Assembly (NCBI GenBank): GCA_023443925.1
Contig: JAEZSL010000316.1
Coordinates: 1 to 6,967, forward strand
Reading direction: 5' to 3'
DNA: 6,967 nt
DNA from: Bacillota bacterium
Lineage (GTDB): Bacteria > Bacillota_A > Clostridia > Lachnospirales > Lachnospiraceae
Part shown: positions 1-5,840 of the stretch, in pieces
How positions within the stretch are numbered: the first letter of the stretch is position 1
Layout of the letters: each line of letters starts with the position of its first letter
Notes under the pieces: generated by a model
The model's input: only the letters and a program-made list of their open reading frames with translations
The model's database searches: none
Told to the model about the DNA's origin: nothing
Made by a program: the position numbers and the translations under genes

Positions 1-75
1 GAATTACTATATAATAGAGTTTTTATTTTGCTTAATCAAATCAGTTAATTAACTTTATATTTTAGCTTATTCAGA

Positions 76-345
76 CTAAATATCAGTTTCTCTTAGCTCT
101 GCATTCAAAATGTAACATACCGCCGTCATGGTCTTATCCGCACCTAGTCCATTTACCAGTTTTACATCAAGACCTTCGTCTTTAAAGTAACCCAATTCAA
201 AAGCAGCATATTGAGGAGCATAGAAAATAGAATGTGCTACTTCATTTAATTGAACTTTTATTAATTCACTGTCTTTTTTGCAGGCAGTTAAACCTGCTGA
301 TATCAGCACAATGAGCATAAGCGCTACAATTCCTTTTTTCTTCAT
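76..345 (-). pseudogene. Truncated substrate-binding lipoprotein of an NMT1/THI5-type ABC transporter
   Basis: This 89-residue product starts at the ATG at 345, preceded at good spacing by an AGGGGGA ribosome binding site; an in-frame ATG at 369 has no such support. Residues 1-22 form a lipoprotein signal peptide (MKKK, a hydrophobic core, then lipobox LTAC), so the mature protein would be membrane-anchored. The following section (NEVAHSIFYAPQYAAFELGY, then FKDEGLDVKL and a GADKTMTAV segment) is the typical N-terminal lobe of NMT1/THI5/SsuA-like binding proteins, which are usually over 300 residues. The reading frame ends about 60 residues later, and nothing coding follows down to base 1. The tail LNAELRETDI resembles a damaged form of the family's usual AVL..ADIG segment, suggesting small insertions and decay (inference). 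No permease or ATPase partner is visible. It could still be expressed as a short lipoprotein, but it should not work as a binding protein. Confidence 0.75.
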
Positions 346-413
346 TGTAATCCCCCTTGAGGTAAGCATTATAATTTATAATATATACTTTCATGGGTTT
401 TGTGCTTGTATTA

Positions 414-427
414 TTTTATTAATAAAA
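414..427. promoter_or_regulatory. AT-rich perfect palindrome upstream of the lipoprotein fragment
   Basis: The 14 bases TTTTATTAATAAAA are a perfect palindrome lying about 70 bp before the lipoprotein start. Between them and the start are several TATAAT-like hexamers (around 369-385) but no convincing -35 box. It may be an operator or simply AT-rich chance symmetry. Confidence 0.2.
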
Positions 428-433
428 CGCAGA

Positions 434-476
434 AAAAAGCAGACTGCGGATTCAATAACCGTCAGTTCTGCTTTTT
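434..476 (-). terminator. Rho-independent terminator behind the GyrI-like gene
   Basis: A ten-base-pair stem (434-443 with 467-476) is extended by CTG/CAG and CGG/CCG pairs separated by single-base bulges, with a nine-base loop at 450-458. On the minus strand the stem runs into a T6 tract about 35 bp after the stop of the gene ending at 511. Its symmetric A and T flanks would let it also work on the plus strand. It separates that gene from the lipoprotein fragment. Confidence 0.85.
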
Positions 477-510
477 CTTTCGTTATGATTGAAATCCATT
501 AAGCCGGCAC

Positions 511-1245
511 TCAGGCACTCTTCCACCGCTTTAAAGCAGGGAAATAAGCCAGCATGTCCTTCCTGGCTGTTTGTTCATCCGGATAGGAACCATCTTCCAG
601 CGCAAAATGGATACAGCCTTCAATCATTTCCTCCATGGTCTCCTGGGATGTAAATTCTCCGTCTTTGTAACAATATTGGCAGTAATCCTCACTTATACTC
701 TTGTCTTGATTTGTACCTCGGTCTTCATGACTGTTCATAGGCATACCGCAGCTTTGACAAAAATAGCTGCCTTTTGCAATCGGAAAATACAGTTCTACCA
801 CACCCGGATTGCCGGGTTCAGGATAATGTTCATGAACTGCTCCAACTAATTTCAGCCCTTTACCAGGAATATAATCTTTAATTACCGTTTCAAATACTGT
901 ACCATATTCTTCCTGGCTGCATTTTGCTACAAGATATGTCTGGGAAGGTACCATCCATTTAACCCAGCCGTCCGGGGAAAGTACATCTGCTGTTACTTCA
1001 CAGCAGGCCAGGTACTTACCGCCGCTCTGATCCCAGCGTGCAAAAGTCTCATTATGATCACTCATAATACCCCAGATTGCCGGACTACCAGCCGCGTTTT
1101 TAATTACCAGAGATTCGATTTCCGGGAAATTACCATTGGCTTCATCCCAAACCGGTTTTATCCAGTTCCAGGCGTTCTCAGCCGGTCCATCCCCCAGTTT
1201 TCCCATAACTGTAAATTGTTCTTTGTAAACATAATCCAGATTCAT
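511..1245 (-). CDS. GyrI-like small-molecule-binding domain fused to a C-terminal zinc ribbon
   Basis: The 244-residue protein starts at the ATG at 1245 behind AAAGGAGA; an upstream in-frame TTG at 1284 lacks such a site. Residues 1-158 look like a GyrI-like/AraC effector-binding domain: an opening beta strand (YVYKEQFTVMGK), a central region with GIMSDHNETF and a closing VVELYFPI strand carrying the Glu (151) that these domains use for ligand binding. Residues 160-244 match the putative zinc-ribbon family PF12674: CQSCGMPM (Cys163, Cys166), then DYCQYC (Cys189, Cys192), followed by KDGEF and a helical TMEEMIEG segment. No DNA-binding helix-turn-helix is seen, so it is more likely a ligand sensor or sequestering protein than a repressor by itself. 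It is a single-gene unit with its own promoter and terminator. The ligand is unknown. Domain calls are from recognised motifs, without a search. Confidence 0.85.
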   Translation of the reverse strand: MNLDYVYKEQFTVMGKLGDGPAENAWNWIKPVWDEANGNFPEIESLVIKNAAGSPAIWGIMSDHNETFARWDQSGGKYLACCEVTADVLSPDGWVKWMVPSQTYLVAKCSQEEYGTVFETVIKDYIPGKGLKLVGAVHEHYPEPGNPGVVELYFPIAKGSYFCQSCGMPMNSHEDRGTNQDKSISEDYCQYCYKDGEFTSQETMEEMIEGCIHFALEDGSYPDEQTARKDMLAYFPALKRWKSA

Positions 1246-1288
1246 TGTCACATCTCCTTTTTTTTGATAAGAGCATTGTAACAAATCG

Positions 1289-1315
1289 AATATGACATCA
1301 GCACGTCATATTATA
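1289..1315 (-). promoter_or_regulatory. -10 box overlapped by an operator-like inverted repeat, upstream of the GyrI-like gene
   Basis: A perfect inverted repeat (AATATGAC at 1289-1296, GTCATATT at 1305-1312, eight-base spacer) overlaps a minus-strand TATAAT at 1310-1315. The corresponding -35 region (AGAACA at 17 bp) is weak. A repeat covering the -10 and start point is where a dimeric MarR- or TetR-type repressor would block transcription. The regulator is not in this window, so this is inference from position and symmetry. Confidence 0.5.
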
Positions 1316-1486
1316 AAAGAAACAAAAACATTTGTTCTATTATTATTATAAAAAGTATTGTCGCTATCACGAAAGCGCTGTCACTTTTATGGCAAACGTC
1401 CAAAATGTATTATCCTTTAATAACGTCTTCATGTGTATCCGGCCGGGCAATCTTTTTGGGCTGGAAATTCGCGGTATATGCTGCAT
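1316..1486 (-). other. Intergenic stretch with a possible decayed coding fragment
   Basis: No convincing gene is present. A 39-codon minus-strand frame (stop at 1367-1369, ATG at 1486, inner ATG at 1432) encodes a peptide whose end, LLKDNTFWTFAIKVTALS, looks like the start of a membrane protein but stops at once. It has no good ribosome binding site. It may be a relic or chance. Confidence 0.2.
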
Positions 1487-1534
1487 AATAAAGCAGCGCC
1501 TATTGAAAACCACTTCAATAAGCGCTGCTTTATT
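1487..1534 (-). terminator. Long hairpin terminating the second serine-hydrolase gene
   Basis: A 13-bp stem (1487-1499 with 1522-1534) is followed by one C/A mismatch and seven more pairs (1501-1507 with 1514-1520), closing on a six-base loop. It starts six bases after the stop codon at 1540. The minus-strand tail is only moderately T-rich (TTTATTATG). The plus-strand tail is also T-rich, so it may act in both directions or mainly stabilise the 3' end. Confidence 0.7.
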
Positions 1535-1539
1535 AAAAT

Positions 1540-2382
1540 TTATTTTATTCTTCCCTGTAATGCCAGGTACTGGTCAAAAATCAGGCGGCTGACTCTTGAA
1601 CTAAATACAGTTGCCGGATGATCCGGATAATAGATAGGGTCTGTAAAGTTTTTATTAAACAAAACAATTACATACTTTCCGTAAGGGGTAGACACGATTC
1701 CTCCATCGTTCCTGCAGGCATTCATGCTGCCGCTTTTGGAGGCTACATAGATCAGCTCCTCTTCACCCGTATCCTCGCTGTCCAGAAAATATTGCGGAAA
1801 ACTTTTGGTAAGGGTTGAATTATAATGCTGTTTCTTAAAAATCTCCAGCATCTGCCTGGAAGCCTCCGCACTTATCAGCTCCTCTTTACATATCATTTCA
1901 AAGATCTGTCCGTAATCTTTTGGTGTGGTAGTTCCAAGCTGCTTGTAATCGGTGAAATTAATTTTGTTATGCAAAAGAGTGTCTGAAAAGCCCTGGCTTC
2001 TTATGAAAGTGTTAATGGTGTCCAGTCCCAAGTAATCAATCATCATATTAGTGGCGATATTATCACTTACAATAATCATTAAGGTTGCGATATTTTTAAC
2101 CGTTAAGGCAAGACCATAATCCAGGCTTTTCAATACTCCGCTGCCGTCAATTTCATTTTCTTTGGTGTAGGTCAGCATATCCGAAAGGCTTTTATTCCCT
2201 CTTTCCACCTCATCGAATAAGGTACCTAATATAAAGGTTTTAATACAGCTTGCCGTTTCAAATTTTTCATCCACATTGATTTCTATCTTATTTCCATTAA
2301 AATCATTTACATAGATCCCCATCAACCCGTTATAACTGGCTAATTCCGCTTGGATTCTATCCTCTATACTAATTATTTTCAT
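1540..2382 (-). CDS. Divergent class A beta-lactamase-like serine hydrolase, no signal peptide
   Basis: Counting from the ATG at 2382, the protein has 280 residues. The class A/SxxK landmarks are present: SCIK (Ser45, Lys48) in an ETASCIKTF context, SDN at 106-108 and KSG at 216-218. A TTTP segment follows the omega-loop region, but the canonical Glu-x-Glu-Leu-Asn block with its deacylating Glu is not recognisable; the loop reads NKINFTDYKQLG. This argues against an efficient penicillinase and for a DD-peptidase, esterase or peptidase-like activity (inference). There is no signal peptide, so a cytoplasmic location is likely. The 2382 start aligns with the start of the paralogue at 5561 but has no ribosome binding site. 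The frame stays open upstream, to a GTG at 2469 with AAAGGA nine bases before it (309 residues) and a GTG at 2505 (321 residues). A hairpin follows the stop. Confidence 0.8.
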   Translation of the reverse strand: MKIISIEDRIQAELASYNGLMGIYVNDFNGNKIEINVDEKFETASCIKTFILGTLFDEVERGNKSLSDMLTYTKENEIDGSGVLKSLDYGLALTVKNIATLMIIVSDNIATNMMIDYLGLDTINTFIRSQGFSDTLLHNKINFTDYKQLGTTTPKDYGQIFEMICKEELISAEASRQMLEIFKKQHYNSTLTKSFPQYFLDSEDTGEEELIYVASKSGSMNACRNDGGIVSTPYGKYVIVLFNKNFTDPIYYPDHPATVFSSRVSRLIFDQYLALQGRIK

Positions 2383-2469
2383 ATTTACACTAATTGCATA
2401 TCCCTGTCTTGCCTGGGATACTGCCACAGAAAAGTTTGTGGAACAAGTTCCACAGAGTGAAAGAATCAC
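2383..2469 (-). other. In-frame extension resembling a small cysteine-motif protein
   Basis: These 29 codons precede, in frame, the hydrolase start at 2382. A GTG at 2469 has AAAGGA at 2479-2484, better translation-start evidence than the downstream ATG has. The encoded VILSLCGTCSTNF followed by ARQGYAI recalls, from memory, small clostridial zinc-ribbon proteins that begin with a short beta strand and CxxC and end with CxxCxxRQGY. Here the second cysteine pair is absent. It may be a truncated relic now fused to the hydrolase, or coincidence. Confidence 0.3.
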
Positions 2470-2516
2470 TTCGTGGCATCCTTTCGTTTCATAATTTTCT
2501 TTCACTCTTCCCGTTA

Positions 2517-2536
2517 TGATGCAGCCGGCTGCATCA
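2517..2536. promoter_or_regulatory. 20-bp perfect palindrome upstream of the second serine hydrolase
   Basis: TGATGCAGCC and its reverse complement abut, forming a 20-bp palindrome that in RNA would be an 8-bp stem with a CCGG loop. No T tract follows on either strand, so it is not a standard terminator. A second small hairpin (AAAGCT 2538-2543 with AGCTTT 2553-2558) sits next to it. An operator or a leader structure is possible. Confidence 0.4.
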
Positions 2537-2575
2537 CAAAGCTGAAAAACGAAGCTTTCTCACGCGTTCTTTTTA

Positions 2576-2603
2576 AGTATAATAGATTAACAAACGATCT
2601 ATT
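2576..2603 (-). promoter_or_regulatory. Possible promoter region with inverted repeat
   Basis: A minus-strand TATACT at 2576-2581 could be a -10 box for the second serine hydrolase, but the -35 is poor. It directly abuts a perfect inverted repeat (AATAGAT at 2581-2587, ATCTATT at 2597-2603, nine-base spacer) placed where a regulator could contact the promoter. Confidence 0.3.
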
Positions 2604-2657
2604 CACTTTGCTTACGCATATTCCTGTCTTATTACAAGCTGCATGCTGCCGGTGTGT

Positions 2658-3653
2658 TTATTTCAAAACCTCTTTATATATCCGAAGGACATTCTTATAA
2701 AAGATTGCTTCAATTTCCTTTTGTTTAAAGCCTTCTCTCTCCAGAGCTTCGGCCAGCAGCTGCAGGCAGGAAGCATCCGGCAGATCTCTTCGGGCAGGTA
2801 TTCCGTCAAAATCAGAACCAAGTCCGATGCATTCATATCCGCCTACTGCAGTTATGTGTTTGATATGCCGCACAATATCAGCAATACTGCCTGTGGCATC
2901 CTCTTCACGCTCTGTATCTTCAAGAAAACTGGGGCAGTAATTCATTCCTAATACACCGCCTCTTTCAGCCAGTTTTCTGATCATATCATCGGACAAATTT
3001 CTTACGTGGTTACAAACCCCTCTGGCATTGGAATGACTTGCCACAAACGGTTTTGTTGTATGCTGCAGCACTTGATAAAAGCCTGCGTCCGAAAGATGAG
3101 AAACATCGATTATCATTCCCAACCTTTCCATTTCCTCAATAAAGGAGAGTCCAAAATCCGTCAGCCCATATTCCGTATTGGGAGTGTGAAAGTCCGGTTT
3201 CTCCCCTTCAATCATTTTAAAGTTCGGATATCCGATGCCATTTTCATAATTCCAGGTTAAGGTCAGCATTCTTACTCCTAGACGGTAGAAATTTCTTAAA
3301 TGAGATAAACTGCACTTGGTTACCCCGCCTTCTTCAATGGTTAATAAAGCGGACATCCTGCCGGCTTTCTCATTATTCAATATATCATTATAATTTAATG
3401 CTAATGCTATCTTATCCTGGTTTTTAGCCAGTTCCTGATAAAACAGGTCAATAAGCTTCAGGCAGTGCTCCAGTGGATCTGCGTACCGGTTTATACTTAC
3501 AAACATGGCAAAATTCTGAACCAGATAATCCCCTTTTTCCATCTTCTCAAGATCCAGCTGTAAATTATTCCTGGCAAGACCGGTATCCTTACCATCCTGT
3601 AATGCATAAAAGATTTCCGCAATGGTATCACAGTGCATATCTGCTGCTTTCAT
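2658..3653 (-). CDS. M19 (renal/membrane dipeptidase-type) metallodipeptidase
   Basis: This 331-residue enzyme should be a binuclear zinc dipeptidase of the amidohydrolase fold. The family's metal ligands are all visible: MHCD near the start (His7, Asp9), the bridging Glu in TIEEGG (Glu108), DVSHL (His186) and ASHSN (His207). The HVRNLSD segment (Arg218) and GSDFDG (Asp281, Asp283) supply the usual substrate-binding and catalytic positions. The length is close to bacterial family members. There is no signal peptide, so it should be cytoplasmic, cleaving dipeptides, often with tolerance for D-residues at the C-terminal position (family knowledge). The ATG at 3653 follows AGGGGGGA. It lies 57 bp behind the NlpC/P60 gene, with a hairpin between them, and is probably co-transcribed with it. 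A role in finishing the breakdown of imported or recycled peptides fits the context. Confidence 0.92.
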   Translation of the reverse strand: MKAADMHCDTIAEIFYALQDGKDTGLARNNLQLDLEKMEKGDYLVQNFAMFVSINRYADPLEHCLKLIDLFYQELAKNQDKIALALNYNDILNNEKAGRMSALLTIEEGGVTKCSLSHLRNFYRLGVRMLTLTWNYENGIGYPNFKMIEGEKPDFHTPNTEYGLTDFGLSFIEEMERLGMIIDVSHLSDAGFYQVLQHTTKPFVASHSNARGVCNHVRNLSDDMIRKLAERGGVLGMNYCPSFLEDTEREEDATGSIADIVRHIKHITAVGGYECIGLGSDFDGIPARRDLPDASCLQLLAEALEREGFKQKEIEAIFYKNVLRIYKEVLK

Positions 3654-3680
3654 AAAATCCCCCCTGAATTGGATATTGCT

Positions 3681-3700
3681 TTAGGCTGCTTACAGCCTAA
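3681..3700 (-). other. Intergenic hairpin between the NlpC/P60 and M19 genes
   Basis: TTAGGCTG (3681-3688) and CAGCCTAA (3693-3700) form a perfect 8-bp stem with a four-base loop, beginning about ten bases after the upstream stop. No T tract follows, so it is more likely an mRNA-processing, stability or attenuating element than a full terminator. Confidence 0.5.
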
Positions 3701-3710
3701 GTTGATGATA

Positions 3711-4532
3711 TTAAAACAAGCTGCCAACCGCTTTTATTTTTTCTTTTAGATCCTGCCGGTAATCCTCATCACATGGATTTAAGCTGTTTATAACAACCCC
3801 GTCACTGCCGTTTTTTCCAGTGGAATGAACATACCTGTTATCCCCGATATACATGGCCACATGTCCCGGAAAGAACAGCAAATCCGCCGGTTTCATTTTT
3901 TCATAGGAAATTTCATGAATCGGGAAGCCCTCTACTATGGCAGCATCCCGGTATATTAAAACCCCATTTAACATATAGGCAGCCGAGCAAAGACCGGAGC
4001 AGTCGATGCCCATAGGGCTTTTACCTCCCCAGCGGTATTGGGTGCCCATATAGGTAAGAGCTGTATTTACAATATCACAGCGCAGCTTTTCTTCCTCTTC
4101 TTCGGAATAAGAGGTGTAATAGGTCCCCAGAAATTTCTCTTTTATGTAACCGTATCTGCCATCACACAGCAAAACCTTTACCCAGCCGTTTTCATCAGCA
4201 GGTTCAAGAATTCCTACCAGTCCTCCCCTCGTCAGGCTGATTACATGGTGTCCCTGCACTTTGGGCATGGACAGGACATCCGCATAAGATTGTAAAACTA
4301 CTTTTTTATCTATCTCTTCCCAGATTGTTAACCTGTCTGCATCAAACAAAAGCTGAGAACTATGTATATAACCGGTATAACGGTATTGTGTCTTCACTTC
4401 AAACCATTCATCGGACAACTGGGAAAGAATTTCTACTTTTCTGCCATAAAAATCTTCATCGGACAGTTCGCTGTCCCAGGTCGGTTCCTTCATTAAAAAT
4501 GCCAGGGCTGTATTGATAAGTGCATCGATCAT
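3711..4532 (-). CDS. NlpC/P60 endopeptidase with SH3-like domains, YkfC type
   Basis: The 273-residue protein resembles gamma-D-glutamyl-L-diamino acid endopeptidases such as Bacillus YkfC, which cut muropeptides between D-Glu and the diamino acid. Residues about 15-65 and 78-137 look like two bacterial SH3 domains (each with W-x-x-V and a GYI/YGYIK strand). Residues 150-273 form the NlpC/P60 domain, with QYRWGG, catalytic Cys178 in GIDCSG, His224 in GHVAMYIG and His236 in RYVHS; the 12-residue spacing of the two histidines matches the YkfC Cys-His-His triad. There is no signal peptide or transmembrane segment, so it is probably cytoplasmic and recycles cell-wall peptides rather than acting on the wall. 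The ATG at 4532 follows AAAGGTGA. The gene has a strong promoter and is followed by the M19 dipeptidase, which could act on its products. The specificity is inferred. Confidence 0.9.
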   Translation of the reverse strand: MIDALINTALAFLMKEPTWDSELSDEDFYGRKVEILSQLSDEWFEVKTQYRYTGYIHSSQLLFDADRLTIWEEIDKKVVLQSYADVLSMPKVQGHHVISLTRGGLVGILEPADENGWVKVLLCDGRYGYIKEKFLGTYYTSYSEEEEEKLRCDIVNTALTYMGTQYRWGGKSPMGIDCSGLCSAAYMLNGVLIYRDAAIVEGFPIHEISYEKMKPADLLFFPGHVAMYIGDNRYVHSTGKNGSDGVVINSLNPCDEDYRQDLKEKIKAVGSLF

Positions 4533-4573
4533 GTTTTACTTCACCTTTCTAAATCTAACAGTTATTTCTTATC

Positions 4574-4602
4574 ATTATACACCTTTTTATAAATGCTGTT
4601 AA
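4574..4602 (-). promoter_or_regulatory. Strong sigma-A-type promoter for the NlpC/P60 gene
   Basis: On the minus strand TTAACA (4597-4602) and TATAAT (4574-4579) are 17 bp apart, close to consensus. The start point would be near 4567, giving a leader of about 35 nt. The -35 box lies inside the last, degenerate copy of a 33-bp tandem repeat. A pseudo-palindrome TAACAGTTA at 4556-4564 sits just past the start point. Confidence 0.75.
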
Positions 4603-4725
4603 TAATTAAACAATATTTTCATAAAGCAGTTAATAATTAATTAATGTTTTTCATACTAACAGTTAATATCTAATCAATGTTTTTCATACTAACAGTTAAT
4701 AGCTAATCAATGTTTTTCATATAAG
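4596..4725. repeat. 33-bp tandem repeats upstream of the NlpC/P60 promoter
   Basis: Three 33-bp units follow head to tail at 4627-4659, 4660-4692 and 4693-4725. They share CAGTTAATA, TAATCAATG and TTTTTCATA blocks and differ at a few bases. A fourth, 31-bp degenerate copy at 4596-4626 contains the -35 box. The period is close to three helical turns, so equivalent bases face the same side. The junctions contain TAACAGTTA at 4657-4665 and 4690-4698, which recurs at 4556-4564. There are no unique spacers, so it is not CRISPR. A cooperative regulator-binding array or a recently slipped AT-rich repeat are the main possibilities. Confidence 0.85.
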
Positions 4726-4769
4726 CTCTTTTCGGTTAAACACATCCGTTAATTTAATATTTACTTTAT

Positions 4770-5561
4770 TTAATGCCGTACCTGATTATAATATTCATAA
4801 ACTAATTTGGAAATACGTCCAATCCACTTCCTGCCATAGATATCGTCCGGCGCTTCCCAGACAAAAGCTCCAAAAAAGTAATTGCTCTCCTTTAAATAAA
4901 AAATACCGGCATCGTGATTTAAGAAATCCAGGCCTCCGGTTTTATGGGCTGCTTTCACTTCCCCGCTGATATAGCGCATAGAGTTTTGTTTATCCCTCTG
5001 CCTAAGCAGAATACCTATGGCATAATCACATAATTCCGGAGTCAGTATGGTTTTGTGGTACAATGCGTTAAAGACCCTGCCCATGTCAACAGCTGAAGTA
5101 TAGTTATTAAACCCTTTCTTTACCGCCTCAAAATCCAGCATCTTTCTTTCAAGTTTTGTATTGTCCAATCCCAGCTTCCGGCAGGTCTGGTTGATCCGTT
5201 CTTCTGACAGCAGGTTTATCAGACAGTTTGTTGCGGTATTATCACTGTTAATTATCATCCAGACCAGAAGTTCATCAAGGCTATACCTATTTTCCCCGTA
5301 TTCGAATACCTCTGTATCCTTAAGGATATCCTTGAGCTCCACCGTGATAAGGGTTTCTTTCTTTAATGTCCCTTTTTGTATCTCTTCCAGGGCAGTAATC
5401 ATTATGGGTACTTTAATAATACTAGCTGAGACAACCTGCATTTCCGCCTTATGGGTGAAAAGCAATTCACCGGTTTCTAAATCTTCAACCAGAAGGGTTA
5501 TCTTTGCCTGAGCTTCTGCTATTTCTTTTTCTATTAAATCAAGTAATTCCTTTTTTTCCAT
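4770..5561 (-). CDS. Class A beta-lactamase-like serine hydrolase, no signal peptide
   Basis: This 263-residue protein belongs to the class A beta-lactamase-like family (PF13354 type). The three active-site motifs are in order: SIIK (Ser47, Lys50) in a VSASIIKVP context, SDN (106-108) and KTG (207-209). The omega-loop region reads RKMLDFEAVKKG followed by NNYTSAVDM; Glu145 there might serve as the deacylating base, but the loop is shorter than in TEM-type enzymes. There is no signal peptide or lipobox, unlike secreted penicillinases, so it probably works in the cytoplasm on small peptide or ester substrates (inference). The ATG at 5561 has AAAGGAGA just upstream. It has its own promoter at 5708-5736 and lies between the peptide-transporter ATPase genes and the NlpC/P60 gene. 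No terminator is evident after its stop. A true beta-lactamase function cannot be excluded. Confidence 0.88.
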   Translation of the reverse strand: MEKKELLDLIEKEIAEAQAKITLLVEDLETGELLFTHKAEMQVVSASIIKVPIMITALEEIQKGTLKKETLITVELKDILKDTEVFEYGENRYSLDELLVWMIINSDNTATNCLINLLSEERINQTCRKLGLDNTKLERKMLDFEAVKKGFNNYTSAVDMGRVFNALYHKTILTPELCDYAIGILLRQRDKQNSMRYISGEVKAAHKTGGLDFLNHDAGIFYLKESNYFFGAFVWEAPDDIYGRKWIGRISKLVYEYYNQVRH

Positions 5562-5707
5562 CTAATCTCCTTTTTACGGTATTTCATAATAGGATCCGAA
5601 GGTTAATTTTGTGTTTCGAATGAATACAATCGTATCTGTATACCAAGTAGTTAATATAATCTTTGACACCTTCATCCCATATCGCTGCGGGAAGTTTAAA
5701 GTAGTGC
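5562..5707 (-). other. Leader region (about 140 nt) of the first serine-hydrolase gene
   Basis: Between the likely start point near 5700 and the ATG at 5561 lies an unusually long leader. It holds a 33-codon frame, ATG at 5675 to TAA at 5574-5576, that ends directly before the AAAGGAGA site of the hydrolase, which would suit translational coupling; its own start lacks a ribosome binding site. A second frame without an ATG, containing LPAAIWDEGVKDYINYLV, overlaps it and also looks protein-like. I recognise no known riboswitch here. Confidence 0.3.
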
Positions 5708-5736
5708 AGTATAATATAAATTTAAAAATGTATCAA
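5708..5736 (-). promoter_or_regulatory. Sigma-A-type promoter for the first serine-hydrolase gene
   Basis: Minus-strand TTGATA (5731-5736) and TATACT (5708-5713) are separated by 17 bp of very AT-rich sequence. Each hexamer is one mismatch from consensus. It lies just downstream of the terminator of the transporter operon, so it starts a new transcription unit. Confidence 0.75.
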
Positions 5737-5784
5737 GACAATCATGCAATCTCTTTTTGAATTACCAACAGCAGCCTTTAATAA

Positions 5785-5840
5785 AACGGACTTTACCGGC
5801 AGTCATGGTCTTGCAACCTACTGAGCCGGTATTGTCCGTT
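5785..5840 (-). terminator. Structured terminator after the OppF-type ATPase gene
   Basis: On the minus strand AACGGAC pairs with GTCCGTT (5834-5840 with 5785-5791). After a symmetric three-by-three internal loop, ACCGGC pairs with GCCGGT (5825-5830 with 5795-5800). The apex can fold further into GGTT-GCAA-GACC (5807-5818), a stem capped by a GNRA tetraloop. A TTTTATT tract follows. It starts about 50 bp after the ATPase stop. The internal loop and capped apex are more elaborate than an ordinary terminator needs. Another inverted repeat (5846-5851 with 5854-5859) lies just before it. Confidence 0.75.

Noticed and set aside
278..1281. Plus-strand reading frames across the lipoprotein fragment and the GyrI-like gene
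   Set aside because: They lie antisense to well-supported genes, show no recognisable motifs or ribosome binding sites, and their composition is that of complement shadows.
1332..1621. Two overlapping plus-strand frames of 86 and 62 codons over the intergenic hairpin
   Set aside because: They run through a terminator hairpin into the antisense of the serine hydrolase, with no start signals or family features.
2581..2603. BlaI-type operator upstream of the beta-lactamase-like gene
   Set aside because: The expected TACA-N2-TGTA core is absent, and no blaI/blaR1 genes are in the window.
4627..4725. 33-bp repeats as a CRISPR array
   Set aside because: The units are directly adjacent, without unique spacers, and no cas genes are present.
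5785..5840. Cyclic-di-GMP riboswitch, suggested by a CATGACTGCCGGT stretch on the minus strand
   Set aside because: The conserved GCAAA-containing core is missing, and the element lies behind a gene and ends in a U tract, which fits a terminator.
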